Positions 11,301-22,025 of a stretch of DNA of 64,000 nucleotides are shown here, one piece after another (the stretch's first letter is position 1; each line of letters opens with the position of its first letter). The DNA lies in NCBI GenBank assembly GCA_030340625.1, contig JAOPHQ010002307.1, positions 124,001-188,000 on the forward strand, given 5' to 3'. The stretch comes from Merluccius polli (taxonomy: Eukaryota; Chordata; Actinopteri; Gadiformes; Merlucciidae). The position numbers were made by a program, and so were the translations under genes. A model generated the notes under the pieces. The model did no database searches. It was not told the origin of the DNA and was given only the letters and a program-made list of their open reading frames with translations.

Positions 11301-14300
11301 GAGCTAGTTGATCCACTACTAGTCAACACGCAGGAGCTAGTTGATCTACTAGTCAACACGCCGCCAAGTGAACGAGTTTTCAAGGCAGCGCGATCGCGGA
11401 TAATTCGCGTGACGTGGGGCTTCACGGTTAACCTTCCTCCTGGTCCGCATGGACTTGAAGCGCGTGCCCGCTTGCGCGTAATCAAATGTTTCAAGTGGGT
11501 TTGTTGTTTCAAATGTTTCCACACTAAACTGCCGTGACATTTTTCTTCTTTTCTACTTTTCTTCTTCTACAAGAGCCAATTAATATGCTCATCGCCACCA
11601 AGTGGTCAGGGGTGTGAATCGCAGTCTGTCAAAATGACGGACGGCCCTCAGATTTTTCCGTCACCATTTAAAAAAAACGGTAAATGATGGAAAATATTTG
11701 GTTAACGCAACCCCTGCTCTATGCGTACATTGGAGACCGATAAAAAAAGAAAGTCCTTGGAACGAAGGGAAATGGCCACCAGTGTCACGCCTATAAAGAT
11801 GGGCAGATAAATGTTGGTAAAAGGCCAAGACCACCATTTGTAAATGAATTTGCAAGTGGCTGAGCCTGCCCCTCTGTCTTGGTGGTGAAGGTGCTGGAGC
11901 ACATCCGCCTGCCCCTCGTCAGCCCCTACTACCTGCACGACGTCATTGAGTCCCTGGACGTGGTGAGGGAGCAGCAGGGCTGCCAGAGGCTCATCTCCGA
12001 GGCCAAAGACTACCTGCTGCTCAAGGACCGTCGCGGGGAGCTGTACTGCCCTCGGACCCGGCCGCGCAGCTCCACAGGTACGGTGTGGGTGGGAGAGAGA
12101 TTTGGTTGGATGTTTTACAGTGTATACCTCTAGAACTCTCTCCCAGCAAAGATCCACAACGCTGTTTTTGGACACTTTTAAAAAACCTGAAAACATACTT
12201 GTTCACCGAGGCCTATGGTGTCTAGTTCTTCTTCTGAAGCACTTCTGCCATCCTTGGCAATTTTGGGTATCACTTTTTGTTCCTGTATTGGCGTTCTTGG
12301 TTCCCTTGAAAGGCGCTATAAAAAATTAGTTATTAGGTGTCAGGCACCTGTTGTTGTTGTTGTTGTTGTTGTTGTTCCGCCACTTTCTCCGGTTTCGCAT
12401 GTTCCCCCGGGCTCGGAAATCTAAAAAGTCATGTATTTTAACAAATGTCTAGTGTCACCAATAGGTCAAAGTTACACTTTTCAAAAGGCTTTATCTCGGG
12501 TCCACTGGATGCTATACTCTTGGGCCTGGTTTCATGTGATGCGTCTTCTTATGCTCTAAATTTCAAATGGAACCATTGACTTCCGACCTGACTAGATTTT
12601 CCGCCATTTTACATTTTCTCAACCGTACTTTTACTATCTCCTCCTAAACAATGTGTCTTATTTGAACCAGACCACCTTTATTTGATGCCCCAGACCATCA
12701 TTGCTAAAAGTTATCAAGAGTTTTGAAATTCAAAACAACATGGCTGCCACTGCCGGAAGTGTATTGGCTGAAACGCTGCAAAAACAGGAAGCCAGTGTGT
12801 CACCTAGAAAATTGATTGAAATTCTACAACATGAAGTAACCACATGTAATATTGGCCAATAAAGCTGCTCTCACTGATTTGACCGACTTGGCCTCATGGG
12901 GGCATTGTAGCAATAAAAACACAGACGATCATAGATCTGTTTGCTGTTTGTCTGATTTGAACCAAACCAATCATGTGCTCAAGTAAGTTAGGCTAGTGGG
13001 TGAAAGAGTAAAATATTTTGAGGAACGTTATGGAGGGTTCATTGTAGTCTAATTGCCCTGAAACTCACCCAGAATAGAGTTCTATTGGTCAAGATTAACC
13101 AGGAGAATTTGGCCAAAAGGGGGCGCTACAGTCACCAATTGAACAACACAACATTAATGACTATTTACCATAGTTTTTGACCTATTGCCTAGATTGCCAG
13201 ATGATGCAGCTCTTCATGGCCTACAAAGATACTATAAGACAAGTACTTTCATCATCGTCATTTCCGCCATTCTGCCATCAAATTGAAGGAAAAACACACT
13301 TGTTCGACCAAATCCTAAACCATTTGTTCATCATCAAACTTGCTTTGTTTAACTATTTGGACCATTTTTAGTAAAAGTCAAAATCAAGAGTTTAAGAGCC
13401 GGAAAACATATTGGTTAAACCGCCGCCTTGAAAGGAAGTTGGCATGGCTTCTAAATGCTCAGTCCAATGTTCCCAACATTTTTGGACTCGGCATGACATT
13501 TTACATCAATTTCACTGCTTTGGGTACAAGAAAGATAAATCCTAAAACTGGCCAGAAACCAAAGGTTGCACTAAATGATTAACAGGACACTGGAAGGATA
13601 AACGTGTCATGCCATTTATTTAACTGAGGGAAAAGGGTGAGGAAGCAGAGTAACTTGGTATTAATTCTCCACCCTTTACAGCCCTTCTTGCTGGTGACAC
13701 AAAGTGCGCAAACTTAACACTTTCAAACATTCAGTCCTTTTAAATATACATGGCTTCCTTGCTTGAAGAGTGCACTTCAGTCACATCCTTTCTTGTAATC
13801 TCGCCTGCCTCACTCTTTATTTGTGTGGGTTCTCCAAGCCAGTTACCTTGATTAGCAATAGTGCACAACTGGGTGCCTTTAAACTCCAGCTGGCACATGT
13901 TTGGCTTCCTCTGCTAATATCACCTTCAGGTCACCTTTAATCTCAAGCTCTGTACTTTTACACTGTCACTGGAGATCCAATACGTTGTACGGTTTGCCCT
14001 ATTGATGCTAGCAATGAGTGGCGCATGAGTGCATTATTATTATTATTATTATTGGTGGAAATTGATCCCATAACCCCCTGGTTGGTTTTATGCTTCATGG
14101 TTGTGCTCTACCAATGGACCCTATTCACAGAGGCATCATCGTAGGACACATGTCGCTCATAACTTTAATGACGCTGCTACTGCTACTTGAAGACTAGTCT
14201 GCCCTGGTGCATAGAATGGAGCAGACCTATAGTTAGTGTTCTGAGCGACACCTGTTTGTCCTATGATGATGCCTCTGTGGAATGTGACTGAACAAGATTT

Positions 14301-17300
14301 TTTTTTTTTCATGCGTATTTAGCTTTTATGTTAACAATTGGAAAGTATACTCTTCAGTCTTCAGCCACTTTTTAATTTTTTTTTATTCAATAACCCATTA
14401 AATGGTGTCACTGCTCACCACTTGCTCTCCATGGCAACAGGGACGGTGGAGGTAATCGTGACGGTGGGCGGGGAGGACGACAAGGTGGTCCTGCGCAGCG
14501 TGGAGAGCTATGATCCAGTCACGCACCAGTGGAAGAACCTGGCCTTCCTGCCATTCGCCGTCAGCAAACACGGCCTTGTCGTGTCGGGTGAGAACACACG
14601 TGCAAATCAATCAAGAATCTTGATGAACAATGACAACGGAAGAGGCTGCTGGTGTGATTCTATGTTTGTTTTTTCTTGCGGACATTCTTCCGAAATATAT
14701 TACCAAAGAAAATACATTTTGATGGCTATCCATCGTAGTCCATAATCACATTATGACAACCTAGTTGTCCTATTGTCTAAATCTACAAAATCCATCGTTT
14801 AGTAATTTCGACTTGAGACATAAATGTCTCGCAACGGTGGGGTGGTACTACATTTAGCATAGACAAACCAATGTTATATTTGGTAGCTTACTTAAAAAAT
14901 AAATATCCAATATTAACTTCTTTTTTTTTACCTGCCAGAGTGGAAAAAATCCACCGACTATGCCCTGAATTTCTTTTACCTGCTAAATGGTCAAATCTAG
15001 CCACCATTGGTGGCAGCAGGTGTTCATTCTGGACCCCAAGTGTTTCCCTCCCTATCCGTGCTCCGTCTTATCCTACATTGTTGTGTGTTTTGTGTGTGGC
15101 GGCGCCGCAGGCTCCACGCTGTACCTGGCAGGTGGGGAGTTCCCCGACGGCTCAGCCAGCCGGGAGATGTGGCGCTACGACCCGTGCTTCGACTCGTGGC
15201 TGGAGATGGCACCCATGAATGTAGCTCGCTCTGAACTAGGTGAAGCCACCGCCGCCCCCGCCAGTTTCAGTATCATCTTATATTAAATGCATCTGCGTCA
15301 CTGTTTCAAAGGGTATTTAACCCCTCAAGGATATTTAACCCTTCACAACAGTATTACGCTGATGTATTTGAGTATAGCAAGGCCTAATGCTACTGGTAAG
15401 GATCCTTGGAATCCACATGATTCATAGTTGTATAAATACACAAATCACCAAACAGCTTTTTTGTTTGTCAACTCACGTTTCCCTTCAAATCCAATGACCA
15501 TGGGAATTGTAGTTCATTAAACTGTAACCTACTGGCATTTCCTCATACCATTCACAGACAGAAAATCGGTGGTCGGTGGTCTGGAGTTGAAAGTAGATAA
15601 TTGGCGACATCTGCTGTTGAAAATGTGTAATGGCAGTATTTGAATAAAGGGTTTGCGTTTCTTCCCCACCAGGCCTGGTGATGCTGGACGGCTATTTGTT
15701 TGCGGTGGGTGGCTGGGAGGGGCGTTCGCGTCTAGACTCGGTGGAGTGTTACAACCCCCACACCAATGCCTGGCAGTTCATGGAGTCTGTCAAGATGGCC
15801 GTCACCAGCCCTGCTGTGGTGGCCCTGGATGGACTTCTTTACGTCACTGGTAGGAAGTACACACAAGTACCACAAAGCATTGTTGAGTACTTGTTTCTGA
15901 TTGGTCAATAATATTCCTCCAAGGGTGGGGACACCCCTGCCTCTGCCAAATCGGTGTGCTTTTTCCAAATCAATGCACAACAAATCCAACATTAACAAGT
16001 CAAATGCAACCGACTAGATGTCTCCTTGACAACACTAAAACAAGATGAACGTAACTAATATCTAATAATTGTTGGTGTGACGACCCCTGCTTAGTCTGCC
16101 AGCTGCTATGTCATATCTACCCATGCTTTCACACCTCACAACCATAGTTACCTTTTTGTTCGTCTTCTTTATTGTAGTGAATTTGGATTTTTTTTTTTCA
16201 TTTTTGGTCTCTTTCTTGCTTTTGTCATGGACTAAGGGCCGGATTATGACCTTAGTAACTGAGGTATAAGCAGAATAAACCACTCCAGGCTGAAGATTAT
16301 GTTGGTTTATTCCTTATGTAAATCAACCTGACCAGGTCCATGGTTTGTATACAATGGCCCGGGACAGGTTCTGACTCCTGTACTGTAGATGATGATAATG
16401 TCACACAATCCCAGCATGCTGGTTCTAAACCCAACATATTTGGCAGCATGAAACCTAGGGTAGTGCATTCGGTTATTTAGCAGACGTTATCCAAAGCTCA
16501 AAGAAGCACACTAGGAACGTCACACAATTCATCCGTTATTTTTTTATATACTGTAATTTATTATTGTAAATGTAACATTTAAATGGACAGTTTTCTTGCT
16601 AATATGGCTGAGGCTAGACCAGTTGACTGGTGTAGTGTATTCATAATTTATTCTCCTGTGCCCTAGGTGGTGCTGTTCTGGAAGATGGTGATGGCACAGA
16701 CCTGGCCCAGGTGTACAATCCCAAAACGGCTCTGTGGACCGAGGTGGCTCCCATGCAGATCGCCCGGTCTGGGTCGGCTGCATGCACTCTGAAGGGCAAG
16801 ATCTACGTCATAGGTAGGAGGCTTGTGGGCAGTTTTCACGTAAAAAAAACACTTTTTTTTGTTGTTGTTGTTAACTTAACAAACTGGTGGTACAGGGGTT
16901 TAACCAGATATCTGGATACCAACGTGTGTTGTCTTGAAGGGGTAACTCATTAGAATGTCTGATCGAAATCTGAATAATAATGAACACAATGTTTTTGTTT
17001 TAAGATCAGTTTTATTACAAAAACTAGTTTTATTCCGATACTTTAATTTATTTATCGTGATGAGATGCCAGGGACTGAACTTCAAGGCGAAAAAAGCCTC
17101 AGACCCTTAATTTTTCATCTTGGTGTTGTTTTTTTGTTTTTTTTTGGCCGTTTGTGATTGGGAGGCGGCTGGCACGCGTCCACGGAGAACACGGACAAGG
17201 TAGAGTGCTACAACCCCAAGACCAACCAGTGGACCATGTGCGCCCCTATGAAGGAGCGCCGCTACCGGCCCGGTGTCGCCGTGGTGGACGCCAAGATCTA

Positions 17301-17868
17301 CGTGCTGGGAGGGGAGGAAGGCTGGGACCGGTGAGGTGCTGCCTGGGGACTGGGGACCTCTAATGTAAATGTTACACTGAGGGAACTGATGCCAGTATAA
17401 AATTGACAATTTTGAATTGTTTTACAATAAGAATGATGGCGAGGTTAATGACAAGAATGGACTTAATCGTCTTGATAGAATACCAAGCAAGCCTTTAAAT
17501 TTCTTTTTTTTCAATTTAGACTTTTTAGCAATTTTTTTGAAAATCTCAGACGACTAATTCCAATGCTAAAACTAGGGAGACAGATCATGTTTTCTGGGAT
17601 AGTGCCACACTTTCTCCAACACGCATCATAGAAAACGTGTGCCCCCACCCCCTCTCTCTCTCGCTCTATGCTGCTCCTCCTTTTCCTCTGCCTCCTCCTC
17701 AGGTACCACGACACCATCGAGCGGTACTGCGACGAGACGGATGTGTGGGAGATCGTGGGCGAGATGCCGACCAGCCGCAGCTGGCTCAGCTGCGTCTCCC
17801 TTCCGCTGCGGAGGGACTCGCACAACGACGACTGCATGGAACTGTCCGACACCATGGTTTTAAACTGA
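8127..17868 (+). CDS. Kelch-like family protein (BTB-BACK-Kelch), 11 coding exons, 617 aa
   Basis: Likely a substrate adaptor for a cullin-3 ubiquitin ligase: BTB binds CUL3 and the Kelch propeller binds the target. Coding exons: 8127-8390, 8697-8831, 9144-9335, 9743-9886, 11891-12077, 14441-14587, 15111-15239, 15673-15849, 16667-16813, 17165-17330, 17703-17868. All have AG/GT borders and the phases join into 1854 nt with no stop. BTB covers residues about 52-160 (FCDVTLCCGGQEFPCHRIVL), BACK about 165-268, and six Kelch blades about 310-600, each with a VGG/AGG/TGG/IGG/LGG turn and a Y...W pair. The start ATG follows an acceptor at 8106 and precedes an acidic leader. The length fits KLHL proteins (570-640 aa). 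It shares the TRPRSSTG...VEVIV linker style of KLHL6/KLHL24-like members, but I cannot name the paralogue. Confidence 0.93.
8697..8831 (+). CDS. Kelch-like coding exon 2: second half of BTB
   Basis: 45 codons, phase 0 at both ends (TTTTAG before, GTAAAA after). Reads AMFSVDLIESRQERVAIN, then VSYAYTAEVFISKANVQ, the conserved BTB A3-A5 region. Confidence 0.93.
9144..9335 (+). CDS. Kelch-like coding exon 3: end of BTB, start of BACK
   Basis: 64 codons, phase 0 at both ends (GCTGAAG before, GTAAGT after). Reads ALLAAANLLDIMPVREACC and CVGIHCFAEAHSCKTLEK, the BTB-BACK junction including the three-box that contacts CUL3 in related proteins. Confidence 0.93.
9470..9645 (+). mobile_element. Decayed tRNA-type SINE in intron
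   Basis: Contains the B-box-like GGGTTTTGATTCCTTATGTC and the common fish SINE tail CCTTTGGATAAAGTTGTCTA followed by AATGA. The same tail recurs at 48.8 kb (+) and, reversed, at 38.1 and 16.5 kb. Confidence 0.6.
9743..9886 (+). CDS. Kelch-like coding exon 4: BACK domain
   Basis: 48 codons, phase 0 at both ends (CACCCAG before, GTCAGT after). Reads EEFLSLCLDKLTQIIASDQL and EEMVFEAAMLWLNKC, canonical BACK helices. Confidence 0.93.
10560..10891 (-). repeat. Probable LINE 3' end, reversed, in intron 4
   Basis: TTATTTTACCAGGAGAGCC followed by TTTTGAGATTCAAATCTTT is a recurrent fish LINE terminus in reverse orientation. The coding part is not recognisable. A hAT element is inserted at its right side. 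Confidence 0.4.
10892..11716. mobile_element. hAT-type non-autonomous element with exact 8-bp target duplication
   Basis: Terminal inverted repeats CAGAGGTTGCGCTAGAC (left) and the complement of CAGGGGTTGCGTTAACC (right). They are bordered on both sides by the identical octamer CTCTATGC (10884-10891 and 11717-11724), the hallmark of hAT insertion. Subterminal inverted blocks around CCGTCATTTTGAC are also paired. No transposase is present. The centre carries a 30-bp tandem repeat (11187-11361) related to the element nested at 43.9 kb. Confidence 0.9.
11187..11361. repeat. 30-bp tandem repeat, about six units, inside the hAT element
   Basis: Unit GTTGATCCACTAGTCAACAC plus GCGGGAGCTA, itself an imperfect inverted repeat around CACTAG. 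Units five and six carry small indels (CACTACTAGT). A single unit of the same sequence occurs reversed at about 43939-43965. Confidence 0.9.
11891..12077 (+). CDS. Kelch-like coding exon 5: end of BACK and linker
   Basis: 62 codons plus one base (phase 0 to phase 1). Reads VLEHIRLPLVSPYYLHDVIE, then AKDYLLLKDRR and RTRPRSSTG. Acceptor GGTGAAG, donor GTACGG. Confidence 0.92.
12115..12375 (+). mobile_element. L2-type LINE 3' terminus with (GTT)n tail
   Basis: Encodes a decayed end of an RT protein (NSLPAKIHNAVFGHF, then a stop) followed by the tail GAAAGGCGCTATAAAAAATT and a (TTG)n tract at about 12350-12375. This is the usual L2-like terminal layout in fish. Confidence 0.65.
12376..14440 (+). 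other. Remainder of kelch intron 5
   Basis: About 2 kb without coding signal. Seen only: an (ATT)n tract at 14034-14053, short T runs, and the polypyrimidine/acceptor of the next exon. No complete mobile element could be bounded here. Confidence 0.6.
14441..14587 (+). CDS. Kelch-like coding exon 6: Kelch blade 1
   Basis: 147 nt, phase 1 to phase 1. Reads TVEVIVTVGGEDDKVVLRSV, then YDPVTHQWKNL and SKHGLVVSG. Acceptor GCAACAG, donor GTGAGA. Confidence 0.93.
15111..15239 (+). CDS. Kelch-like coding exon 7: Kelch blade 2
   Basis: 129 nt, phase 1 to phase 1. Reads STLYLAGGEFPDGSASREMW, then YDPCFDSWLEMAPMNVARSE. Acceptor GCCGCAG, donor GTGAAG. Confidence 0.93.
15673..15849 (+). CDS. Kelch-like coding exon 8: Kelch blade 3
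   Basis: 177 nt, phase 1 to phase 1. Reads LVMLDGYLFAVGGWEGRSRL, then CYNPHTNAWQFMES and DGLLYVT. Acceptor CCACCAG, donor GTAGGA. Confidence 0.93.
16235..16510. repeat. Repeat remnants in kelch intron 8
   Basis: GTATAAGCAGAATAAACCAC and the nearby CAATGGCCCGGGACAGGT resemble the palindromic repeat at 30.9-31.25 kb. At 16448-16510 a reversed SINE tail is seen (TTATTTAGCAGACGTTATCC then AAAGC). Confidence 0.5.
16667..16813 (+). CDS. Kelch-like coding exon 9: Kelch blade 4
   Basis: 147 nt, phase 1 to phase 1. Reads GAVLEDGDGTDLAQVYNPKT and LWTEVAPMQIARSG, ending GKIYVI. Acceptor GCCCTAG, donor GTAGGA. Confidence 0.93.
17165..17330 (+). CDS. Kelch-like coding exon 10: Kelch blade 5 and start of blade 6
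   Basis: 166 nt, phase 1 to phase 2. Reads GWHASTENTDKVECYNPKT, WTMCAPMKERRYRPG and IYVLGGEEGWD. The acceptor ATTGGGAG is weak but is the only one that keeps the GG doublet and frame. Donor GTGAGG. Confidence 0.9.
17703..17868 (+). CDS. Kelch-like coding exon 11: Kelch blade 6 and C-terminus
   Basis: 166 nt ending in TGA at 17866-17868. Reads YHDTIERYCDETDVWEIVGE and SRSWLSCVSLPLR, then an acidic tail ending MVLN. Acceptor CTCCTCAG after a long pyrimidine tract. Confidence 0.93.
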
Positions 17869-18565
17869 GGAAGAGGACGAAGAGGAGAGACCTCTCAAAG
17901 CTGCCATTTTAGGAAGAGAGATTTGCGTCATGCGGCGCAGTTGATGTGTGGCGTAGGCGCACAGCGCTGCCAAAAACATCCGCGGGAAACTGAACTGAAC
18001 TGAAGCTTCCAGGAATTGGGGTGCTAGCGTGCTGCGTATGCCTGGATATTTTGCCTTTTTTTCTTTTCTTTTTTTATAGTTTCCAGTTTTGCTCTTTCAG
18101 TGGCAAAGGAAGTTTGGACTTCACTCCCATCCAACGACAAACTGAACTCTCGCCACGCCATGTGAAACCATGGTTACCATTGTGACGACTCTCGCCAAAA
18201 CCAGTGTGGTGGTCACCCATTGTCTGTGCAATGTGAACAAGGTCTGGATCTCGTATTAGCATGTCCATGCTCCTCAGATCCCACATTCAGCCAACACAGT
18301 GTATTTTTGTATCCAACTTGACGATCTAAATGTATATTTTTGGGCTTGTTTAGCCAACAGAATTGTTCCATTTTGGGGTGAAAAGTGAAGTCATTGCTCG
18401 TGCAAAAGATGCTCTGTGGGCCAAATAAGCTAAATGTGAGTTCATATTTTTGAAGATTGCTCGAGAAAAAAGGCAACCATTTGTATGTTCGGAATACTGT
18501 TACATGTCACGTTTTTTTAATGTATTGGGATTTATGTAATTTAAATAAAGATATTTAAAGCATTC
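17869..18565 (+). other. Kelch-like gene 3'UTR
   Basis: Follows the TGA directly; no repeat is evident. Ends shortly after the AATAAA at 18544-18549. Extent inferred from that signal. Confidence 0.6.
18544..18549 (+). terminator. Poly(A) signal AATAAA of the kelch-like gene
   Basis: First canonical AATAAA after the stop codon that is followed by a repeat boundary (the palindromic repeat begins about 40 bp later). It lies 676 bp after the TGA. Confidence 0.65.
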
Positions 18566-18586
18566 ATGCAACATTTTTACAATCAG

Positions 18587-19035
18587 TAATTTTACTTTTA
18601 CTTGAGTATTTAGTTTTAAGTAATATACTTTGCTACATTTTAAATCGCTTCTGTTGGAGTAAAATAAATCCTGTCTTCTATGAACTGCGCCTGCGCGCCA
18701 TAAACTCTATTGGCCATGGCTAACTGCAGCGCCAGGTGCACGACGGTCAGACAGTAGTTTGGCTTACCAGATGTAGGTTGTTGGTATAAGCCCACCTAAG
18801 CCTGCAGTTGACAATTAATTTAAAAAAAAACCTAGTTTGAGCTTTATATGATTTTGTACTTTTTTTAAAAATTAAATAACTAACTTAATGAGCACATTTT
18901 AAATTAGTTACTTTTTGCTTTTACTCAAGTCGATTTTTACACCAGTAATTTGACTTCTACATAAGTCAAATTTCAATCAAAGTAACAGTACTTCTACTTG
19001 AGTAGATTTAGTTTCTTTGTCTCTAATCATTGTTC
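18587..19035. mobile_element. Palindromic hAT-like MITE remnant
   Basis: The left side contains TTTTACTTTTACTTGAGTAT and the right side its approximate complement (TACTTCTACTTGAGTAGATT preceded by ACTCAAGT). This pattern is typical of a widespread fish hAT MITE. The terminal bases and target duplication are lost, so the borders are approximate. Confidence 0.5.
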
Positions 19036-19728
19036 AAGCACTTGTTTTCAGAGAGGTACACCAGAGGGCAGCAAAGAGTCGCCTATCAACCCCAAAACTA
19101 CAACCAGGCTGATTGTAGTCCTGGGGCCTCATGTACGAAGACTTGCGTGGATTTTTGCGTACGCCAAAACCCCGAAAATGTCGTACGCACAAATAAATTC
19201 AGATGTATGAAAGTGTGCGTACGCATGGATCCGAGCGCGTTTCTTTTGTACATCCCGATCAACGTGGAACTGAGCGCACGTTCAGATGTGGCAAACTCCT
19301 CCCTGTCCACGCCCCCATTTAAATATGCAAATCTATGTAAATAGGCCCTGGACCTGAGATTCACCTCTATCCGATCAGATAAAACAAGCAAGTGTGGCAC
19401 AGAGGATATTTATATATTATTGCCACTTACTTAAATGTGTTATTTTATATGTATGGACTTTATTTGGCATTTTTACAGACACCCCCCATTCAATTTTAAG
19501 CAGTATTATTATTATTATTATTATTATTAAAGGCACGAGACCACCCGCGGCTATATAAACGGTGGGCTGCGCTGCGTTCTTCAGTCGGCAGTTAACCGGG
19601 ACCAGTAAAGCCGCTGAAGACCAGCCGACTCACTTGTCTTTTTGTTTAATTGATTCTTTTAGAATAACATCTTTTCTAAAATATGCCAACCCTTGAGTCA
19701 GCTTGCACTCTATGGGTGTAACACAAGC

Positions 19729-19975
19729 ATGAACAAAGGAAAGAAAAGACATTTCACAGAGTCCGAGTTGGAGATTGTGGTGAATGACGTGGAGCCGCGG
19801 AGGGAGATTCTCTCTGTCCCTGTCAGCAGGGATCCATATGAAGAGGAAGGAGTGGGAGCGTGTGTGTGAGGCGGTACATGCAGTGGGGTCCGAGCAGCGC
19901 ACACACACACAGGTGAAGAAGAAGTGGTCGGATCTGAAGGTGGAGGTGAAGCGGAGGAATATATTCTATGCGTCA
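19729..19975 (+). pseudogene. Harbinger Myb/SANT-like DNA-binding gene, frameshifted
   Basis: From the ATG at 19729 the frame reads KKRHFTESELEIVVNDVEPR. A small indel near 19826-19835 moves the rest to another frame, which reads RKEWERVCEAVHAVGSEQRT and VKKKWSDLKVEVKRR. Together these are the N-terminal trihelix of the Myb-like protein that accompanies Harbinger transposases. A TATA-like CTATATAAAC lies at about 19551. No transposase ORF remains beside it. Confidence 0.75.
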
Positions 19976-20239
19976 CTTTCATGCCGCACACTTGGAAGAC
20001 CACTAGGTGGCGCTGTTTTTGAGCAAATTCCGTAACGCTAATAACTCCCGCATACTTTGTCGCACATTCGAAATCGGCTTATGAGCCAATTGTCATCGTT
20101 TGCAAGTAAATCCTCGCGTTCCCTAAATACTCGCTCACGTCGGATTGCGCCATTTGCAAGGTCCTCTAACAACGCTAACGCTGCCATCGGTAATACCAGA
20201 GAATGTCTAATAAGGAGAGAAGTTCCACTCTCGGTTTAC

Positions 20240-21003
20240 TTCCGGGTTCTGAACTGTTGCAGTTCCCCTCTGGTTCCATGTGAGGGCGCTCACATGGTGA
20301 GTGCAGAATGAATGGCGGTCTATGGAGCTATACCCCTCAAACTCCACTTTTCTCAGGATATAATTTTTTGTCTAGTAATTTGAATGTTGCTTTCGAAAGG
20401 GGACGCAAAGAAATTACACATTGCTGGGTGTTAGATTTTTTAGAGTCACTTATTTGCTTTAAAAAAGTATTTTAAAATGTCAATGACGTCATACTCATCT
20501 TACGACCAGAGATACTGCTTTACGGCAAGCCTCTCCCTTTCCCTCAAGGCATCGATAACACAGCAGTACAAACATAACGATACGCAGATAAAAGTGCCAG
20601 CAACCAAAAGAAGTTGCTGTGTTAAAAAAAGAAGAACTTGGGCGAAATTGTCCACCATAACATTGTGGTCCCGCTTCGGATGCCAAGATGCCATCAAGCA
20701 GATCTCTGGTCGTAATCAGTCCTTCACTAACCAATCAGCGTTCATTAGCAGAATGCTAGCGTGTTATGGGCAACAACAACTCGTCCTGTAAGAAATCGAA
20801 AGGACATAAGTACTCGTTCATTCAACTTTCGATCTATAACCTATGTTGAACTTGTAAGAACTACAATCAAATCGGAGTTTTTTCAATGAGAATCAGGTGA
20901 AAGAGACACATTTAGCCGTGTAGCTCCATCTGCTCCCATTCATTCTGCACTCACAGGCGATCGCCCCCAGTGGAGCTCTGGTGGAACTGCAACCAGAATT
21001 CGG
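20240..21003. mobile_element. Non-autonomous element with about 90-bp imperfect terminal inverted repeats
   Basis: Left end TTCCGGGTTCTGAACTGTTG, right end complement CCGAATTCTGGTTGCAGTT. The pairing continues inward to GTGAGTGCAGAATGAATGG (20297 region), matched by the complement at 20935-20957. No coding sequence. The target duplication could not be fixed, so borders are approximate. Confidence 0.65.
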
Positions 21004-21014
21004 TACAATGGGAC

Positions 21015-21923
21015 TTAAAGAAGCACTATGCAACTCGTTTATCAAAAATAACCTTAACCATGCAGGTTGAGAGTCGTTCTGATCGTTCTACAACACTTTC
21101 TGGGTTGTTTGGTGGGTGTTTCATCTCCCCCTGTTGGGTCCCCGCGGAAAAACAGAACATGCAACTTCATGTGGCCGTCCCGGCCACTTACGGATGTGAC
21201 GCAGCGGAAGTATCCAATCGCGCCTCGAAAATGTAGTCAGATTGTAGTTTCACTGCTTTACGGTAGACCTGGGCGGGGGTGCCAAACATGGGTCCGGCTG
21301 AATATAAAGAGTCAGTTGCAAGGCAATTCTGGATCAATCGACAAATCCACTATGGATCCATCAAGACCCAAGAGGGGAAGGTCGGAGGAATCTAAGAATA
21401 AGAGAAAGGATTATGATAAACAAAGAAACCAGACACGAGTGAACATAGGGCGAGCTTATGCGGAATGGCGTCAACCGAGAGACTCGGAAGAATGCAAAAC
21501 GGACGCCGACTTGGCTGTCTTGCTGCTGAAATTGTAAGTAGCCTACCCTTGTGTGAACTTCGTTTTTGTAATGTGGTTTGAGAGTCTGTTGAACAATGTG
21601 TTTTGCTCGACCGTTTTATTGTGAGCCCTGTATGTGTTTAGCTTGGTTGCTTCATGGCTAGCTTGCTAGCTAGTGAGGGTTTATCCTAGCAGTGACTTGC
21701 TACCACACATGTTTGTTTGCGGTCCGAATCCAGGTTCTCGTTGTGTATTACTATTTATTTATCGAAGTGGGGGGTGGGGGGCGTTGTCAATGAGTTTTTA
21801 CGACAGTGTTGTAGGCCTATTCCGAAGCTGCAGGGGGAGCTCTATAGTGAGAAATGCGAGCCCAATTCCGGCGAAAACCCAGAAACAGCGGAGGAATAAC
21901 CGAGTTGCATAGCGCACCTTTAA
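21015..21923 (+). mobile_element. ISL2EU-like deletion derivative
   Basis: Terminal inverted repeats TTAAAGAAGCACTATGCAAC (left) and the complement of TTAAAGGTGCGCTATGCAAC (right). Inside is a single 5' exon with promoter-like sequence (GAATATAAAG) and a donor site, then only about 390 bp to the right end, so the rest of the gene was lost. The superfamily name is inference from the encoded N-terminus, which in fish recurs in repeated transposon genes. Confidence 0.55.
21352..21533 (+). pseudogene. Orphan 5' exon of a transposon gene
   Basis: ATG at 21352 opens a basic peptide (PKRGRSEESKNKRKDYDKQR) followed by RVNIGRAYAEWR and KTDADLAVLLLK, ending at AAATT/GTAAGT. The RVNIG...W...KTDAELA pattern is the repeated N-terminal module of a fish mobile-element protein family. 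The downstream exons are missing, so this is a truncated gene. Confidence 0.55.
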
Positions 21924-22025
21924 TAGGGAGTGGACAGGCTCTCCGTAGACGGGCTCTGGTAATACCATTTTCTTCATCACATTGCGCATGCGTTTATATC
22001 CACCCGTATAATTGCAAACACGGTA

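Noticed and set aside
11039..11537. Long Ser/Thr-rich ORFs on both strands
   Set aside because: They translate the 30-bp tandem repeat of the hAT MITE.
15653..15998. Alternative ORFs over kelch exon 8
   Set aside because: Frames inconsistent with the splice phases of the flanking Kelch exons.
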